Shown here: piece by piece, positions 6,587-8,282 of the stretch
How the letters are laid out: each line of letters opens with the position of its first letter
Position numbering within the stretch: position 1 is the stretch's first letter
From: Clostridia bacterium
GTDB lineage: Bacteria > Bacillota > Clostridia > TANB77 > CAG-465
Direction of reading: 5' to 3'
Assembly: GCA_900772475.1 (NCBI GenBank)
Contig: CAAHEI010000103.1
Coordinates: 1 to 8,282, forward strand
DNA: 8,282 nt
Notes under the pieces: generated by a model
Told to the model about the DNA's origin: nothing
The model's input: the letters and a program-made list of their open reading frames with translations, nothing else
Database searches by the model: none
Made by a program: the position numbers and the translations under genes

Positions 6587-7470
6587 TTGTTTAGAAACTC
6601 AATTGTTGCATCTAATTCTTCAAAAGGTATATTGTGTTCGTTTGCATACTGTTCTGCATAACTACCCTTTATTCCGCAGATTGTAAGTTTATCACATCTG
6701 TCAAAGGCATCATTAGCTATATATTTAACTTCATCATGAATATTTACTTTTTCTAAAAAGTCGCAGCTATAAAACGTTCCACTATTAATAGATGTTACTT
6801 TTGGTGGTATAGTAACAAATGTTAGAGAATCACACTCCCTAAATGCATAAGATTCAATTGTATCTATGTTTTCAGGTAAATCTATTTTTTGTAACGCACA
6901 TTCTGCAAAGGCATCACCTTCTATCTTTTCTACACTACTTGGCAATTCGATAAAACGCAGGTTTTTACAATTACTAAACATTGATTCACTTATTGCTTTT
7001 ATTCCTGTTTCAAATTCCACAGACCTTAAATATTTACAAAAAGCAAACGCCCTTGTCCCGACTACTCTAACGCTGGAAGGTATATTCACTTCACAGAGAC
7101 CTGAAGAATAAAATGCATCATTACATATTTCCGTTACACCTTCAGGGATACTCACTTCTGACACATTACTGTCTTCGAATATTCCCCTTTTAGCTGCTCC
7201 TGAAAGATTAAGCACCTCATACTCACCTAACTTTGTAACTGGAACTCCATAAACACTTGACGGAAGCTTAACATGATACTCTTCACCCGTATATTTAATC
7301 AAAGTTGCTTGACCATTATCCACCTCAAACCAATAGTTATATTTTTTTGACATATAATACTCCGTACCATCTGATTTATTACTCTTCCAAGGATGAAGCA
7401 AAAGTATTATTAATGCTATAAATGCTATAATTAATACAATTATCAATATAATTTTAGTTTTTTTATTCAT
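6583..7470 (-). CDS. LRR2: BspA-type leucine-rich-repeat protein with N-terminal membrane anchor
   Basis: This 295-residue protein begins with a basic MNKKTK and a hydrophobic helix (about 7-26) with no lipobox Cys, so it is probably tethered by an uncleaved anchor or exported. A short segment (about 38-75) resembles the leading linker of other bacterial BspA-type proteins. The entry block (GEYEVLNLSGAAKRGIFED) and the following LRR_5 repeats (about 100-260; examples AFAECALQKIDLPENI, AFRECDSLTFVTIPPKV) align with LRR1. The closing motif LTICGIKGSYAEQYANEHNIPFEEL is shared almost exactly. The last residues (ATIEFLNK) differ from LRR1 and run directly into the GH13 fragment. The role is inferred as surface binding or adhesion. 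Its ATG has a weak ribosome site (AGAGTG) and a promoter about 25 nt upstream. It heads the run LRR2, GH13 fragment, hydrolase, idi fragment. Confidence 0.85.
   Translation of the reverse strand: MNKKTKIILIIVLIIAFIALIILLLHPWKSNKSDGTEYYMSKKYNYWFEVDNGQATLIKYTGEEYHVKLPSSVYGVPVTKLGEYEVLNLSGAAKRGIFEDSNVSEVSIPEGVTEICNDAFYSSGLCEVNIPSSVRVVGTRAFAFCKYLRSVEFETGIKAISESMFSNCKNLRFIELPSSVEKIEGDAFAECALQKIDLPENIDTIESYAFRECDSLTFVTIPPKVTSINSGTFYSCDFLEKVNIHDEVKYIANDAFDRCDKLTICGIKGSYAEQYANEHNIPFEELDATIEFLNK
6640..6675. repeat. 36-nt direct repeat, copy 2 (LRR2 3' end)
   Basis: Identical to 3919-3954 in LRR1; the surrounding 3' coding regions are clearly homologous. Recombination between the copies would delete the GH13 fragment, hydrolase and idi fragment. 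Confidence 0.9.
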
Positions 7471-7492
7471 ACACTATCACTCTTTTTGTTAT

Positions 7493-7520
7493 AGTATATT
7501 GTAATCGGATGACATAGCAA
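7493..7520 (-). promoter_or_regulatory. Putative sigma-A promoter of LRR2
   Basis: On the minus strand TTGCTA (7520-7515), a 16-nt spacer and TATACT (7498-7493) precede the LRR2 ATG, giving a leader of about 16 nt. The -35 box lies in the loop of the 12-bp hairpin at 7503-7539, the same arrangement as at the LRR1 promoter. Confidence 0.45.
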
Positions 7521-7539
7521 AAGACTTTGTCATCCGATT
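7503..7539. terminator. 12-bp hairpin between the starch-binding fragment and LRR2
   Basis: AATCGGATGACA (7503-7514) and TGTCATCCGATT (7528-7539) are perfect complements around a 13-nt loop, 16 nt after the stop of the starch-binding fragment. No run of U follows on either strand, so it is either a weak terminator or an operator-like inverted repeat overlapping the LRR2 promoter. Confidence 0.5.
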
Positions 7540-7554
7540 GCTTATCAAAGTATA

Positions 7555-8091
7555 TTACGGTTTATATGTTGACCATATACCATCTTTATACCACACATCC
7601 CGTGTTACTAAGTGACCTTCTTGTAATACTCCTGGTATCTGCTTATTTTGAGAATCATTAAATATTACTTTAGGATTGTCTATACCATATATCGTATAGG
7701 TTAACCAATTATCGTGCATTTGACTATTCATCAGCGTACCAGGCCATTCCATCAGAATATTATTATCTTCATAGAAGTAAATCCTTGTGTTCCAATACTC
7801 CCAATCAGCCGGACGATAAAAATGAACTGTAATTCCCTGTGGTTTTTTGCTATATGCAGTTTCATTTACTACCCACATTTCATCTTCTATTGTTTCTATT
7901 CCTGGTTGATTAATACCGGGATGTTGTTGTCTAATTGCAGGATCAGTAGTGTTATTATTAAAAATAACTCTCGGATTATTCACACCGTAAATTGTGTAAA
8001 CATACCAGTTATTACCACCATCAGGAGACATTTTCTCTCCTGGGAATGGAAGTTCTTGGTCATCATCATTATAATAATAGATATGAGGAGG
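7555..8091 (-). pseudogene. 5'-truncated tail of an amylase: two CBM26-like starch-binding modules
   Basis: The frame encodes two tandem carbohydrate-binding modules of the CBM26 (starch-binding) type, usually found at the C-terminus of extracellular amylases. Module 1 runs from HIYYYNDDD through NWYVYTIYGVNNPRVIFNN to DEMWVVN. Module 2 starts at ITVHFYRPADWEYW, continues with RIYFYEDNN, EWPGTLM and NWLTYTIYGIDNPKVIFND, and ends DVWYKDGIWSTYKP. Aromatic residues expected to stack on starch are conserved. No catalytic domain precedes them: module 1 loses its first strand where the IS end begins. The only start in frame is a TTG inside the IS end without a ribosome site, and no signal peptide exists. 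I therefore call a fragment left by the IS insertion. The frame itself is intact, suggesting a fairly recent event. Confidence 0.8.
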
Positions 8092-8282
8092 CTTTGTCAA
8101 GAAAAGTGTGTAAGTTTTTTAAAATCATAAAAAATTATATTAATGCCTTAAATCATGTGATCGTATTTTTCGATACGGGCACTGACTTTTTCATTTACAG
8201 CCAGTTAATTTCTGACCATTGCCCAATTTTGAACCTTACTGCCATTCCACTTTTTGTAAAGCTCGGTTGTGCGTAAATAGAG
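8086..8282 (-). mobile_element. End of an IS256/mutator-type insertion sequence (rest outside window)
   Basis: From the window edge to about 8086-8092 the DNA holds the 3' end of a transposase frame, about 50 nt of AT-rich sequence and then a likely terminal repeat reading GCTTTGTCAAGAAAAGTGTG from 8091 on the plus strand. That form resembles ends I recall for IS256-family elements. The far end and any target duplication are outside the window, so the boundary is approximate. Confidence 0.55.
8148..8282 (-). pseudogene. C-terminal remnant of IS256-type transposase with in-frame stop
   Basis: Read from the window edge, the frame gives TELYKKWNGSKVQNWAMVRN, then TAA at 8207-8205, then LAVNEKVSARIEKYDHMI and a second stop at 8150-8148. 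IS256/mutator transposases end with a kkW...qNW...NQLai block, and the stop sits exactly where a Gln (CAA to TAA) is expected, with family-like sequence continuing past it. This suggests a nonsense mutation that removes the last 18 residues. The call rests on a short tail only, so family assignment is moderate; the upstream part of the gene is not in the window. Confidence 0.5.

Noticed and set aside
8092..8100. TTG at 8100 as a true start of a starch-binding protein
   Set aside because: It lies in the presumed IS terminal repeat, has no ribosome site, and the product would lack a signal peptide and the first strand of module 1.
7714..8276. Two long plus-strand open frames opposite the starch-binding fragment and IS end
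   Set aside because: Their translations show no domain, while the minus strand gives recognisable CBM26-like and transposase sequence.
1..8282. CRISPR array, tRNA or rRNA genes, riboswitches
   Set aside because: No regularly spaced repeats, no cloverleaf or rRNA-like stretch and no long structured leader were recognised by eye. A covariance-model scan (Infernal with Rfam) would be needed to exclude small RNAs.

Overview
The window is AT-rich DNA from a low-GC Firmicute. A gut Clostridia starch user of the Ruminococcus/Eubacterium kind fits best: it has CBM26-type starch-binding modules, a GH13 amylase fragment, BspA-type leucine-rich-repeat (LRR) surface proteins and an Agr/LytTR-type two-component system. 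The genus is inference. All convincing genes lie on the minus strand, so the transcriptional order runs from high to low coordinates.

Upstream remnant zone (8282-4845). The window opens with the 3' end of an IS256/mutator-type transposase that carries an in-frame stop. The outer end of this IS abuts a 5'-truncated reading frame encoding two tandem starch-binding modules, the tail of a lost amylase. After a 12-bp hairpin come an LRR protein with an N-terminal membrane anchor (LRR2), a GH13 C-terminal fragment whose GTG overlaps the LRR2 stop, an apparently intact lipoprotein alpha/beta-hydrolase (S9/dienelactone-hydrolase-like), and a truncated type-1 isopentenyl-diphosphate isomerase. The last codons of the isomerase fragment read like the tail of an LRR gene. 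A 10-bp hairpin with a U-rich tail closes this run. Three of the six coding pieces are fragments, so this is a recombination-worn accessory segment.

LRR1 and regulatory block (4755-1384). A second, lipoprotein-like LRR gene (LRR1) is paralogous to LRR2, and their 3' ends share a perfect 36-nt direct repeat. LRR1 has its own promoter and a good terminator. After a 440-nt intergenic region comes a LytTR response regulator overlapping by 8 nt a six-TM GHKL sensor kinase. This is an AgrA/AgrC-like pair, but no AgrB, AgrD or other peptide-signal gene is visible.

Downstream (1383-1). A 444-nt non-coding region holds a 16-bp inverted repeat about 115 nt apart (terminator or MITE-like element) and an 8-bp direct repeat. 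The direct repeat lies just upstream of a plausible promoter for an acyltransferase-3 membrane protein, which starts at a TTG codon and runs off the window. A working hypothesis is that the two-component system controls surface functions nearby (acyltransferase, LRR proteins); only the arrangement is seen directly.
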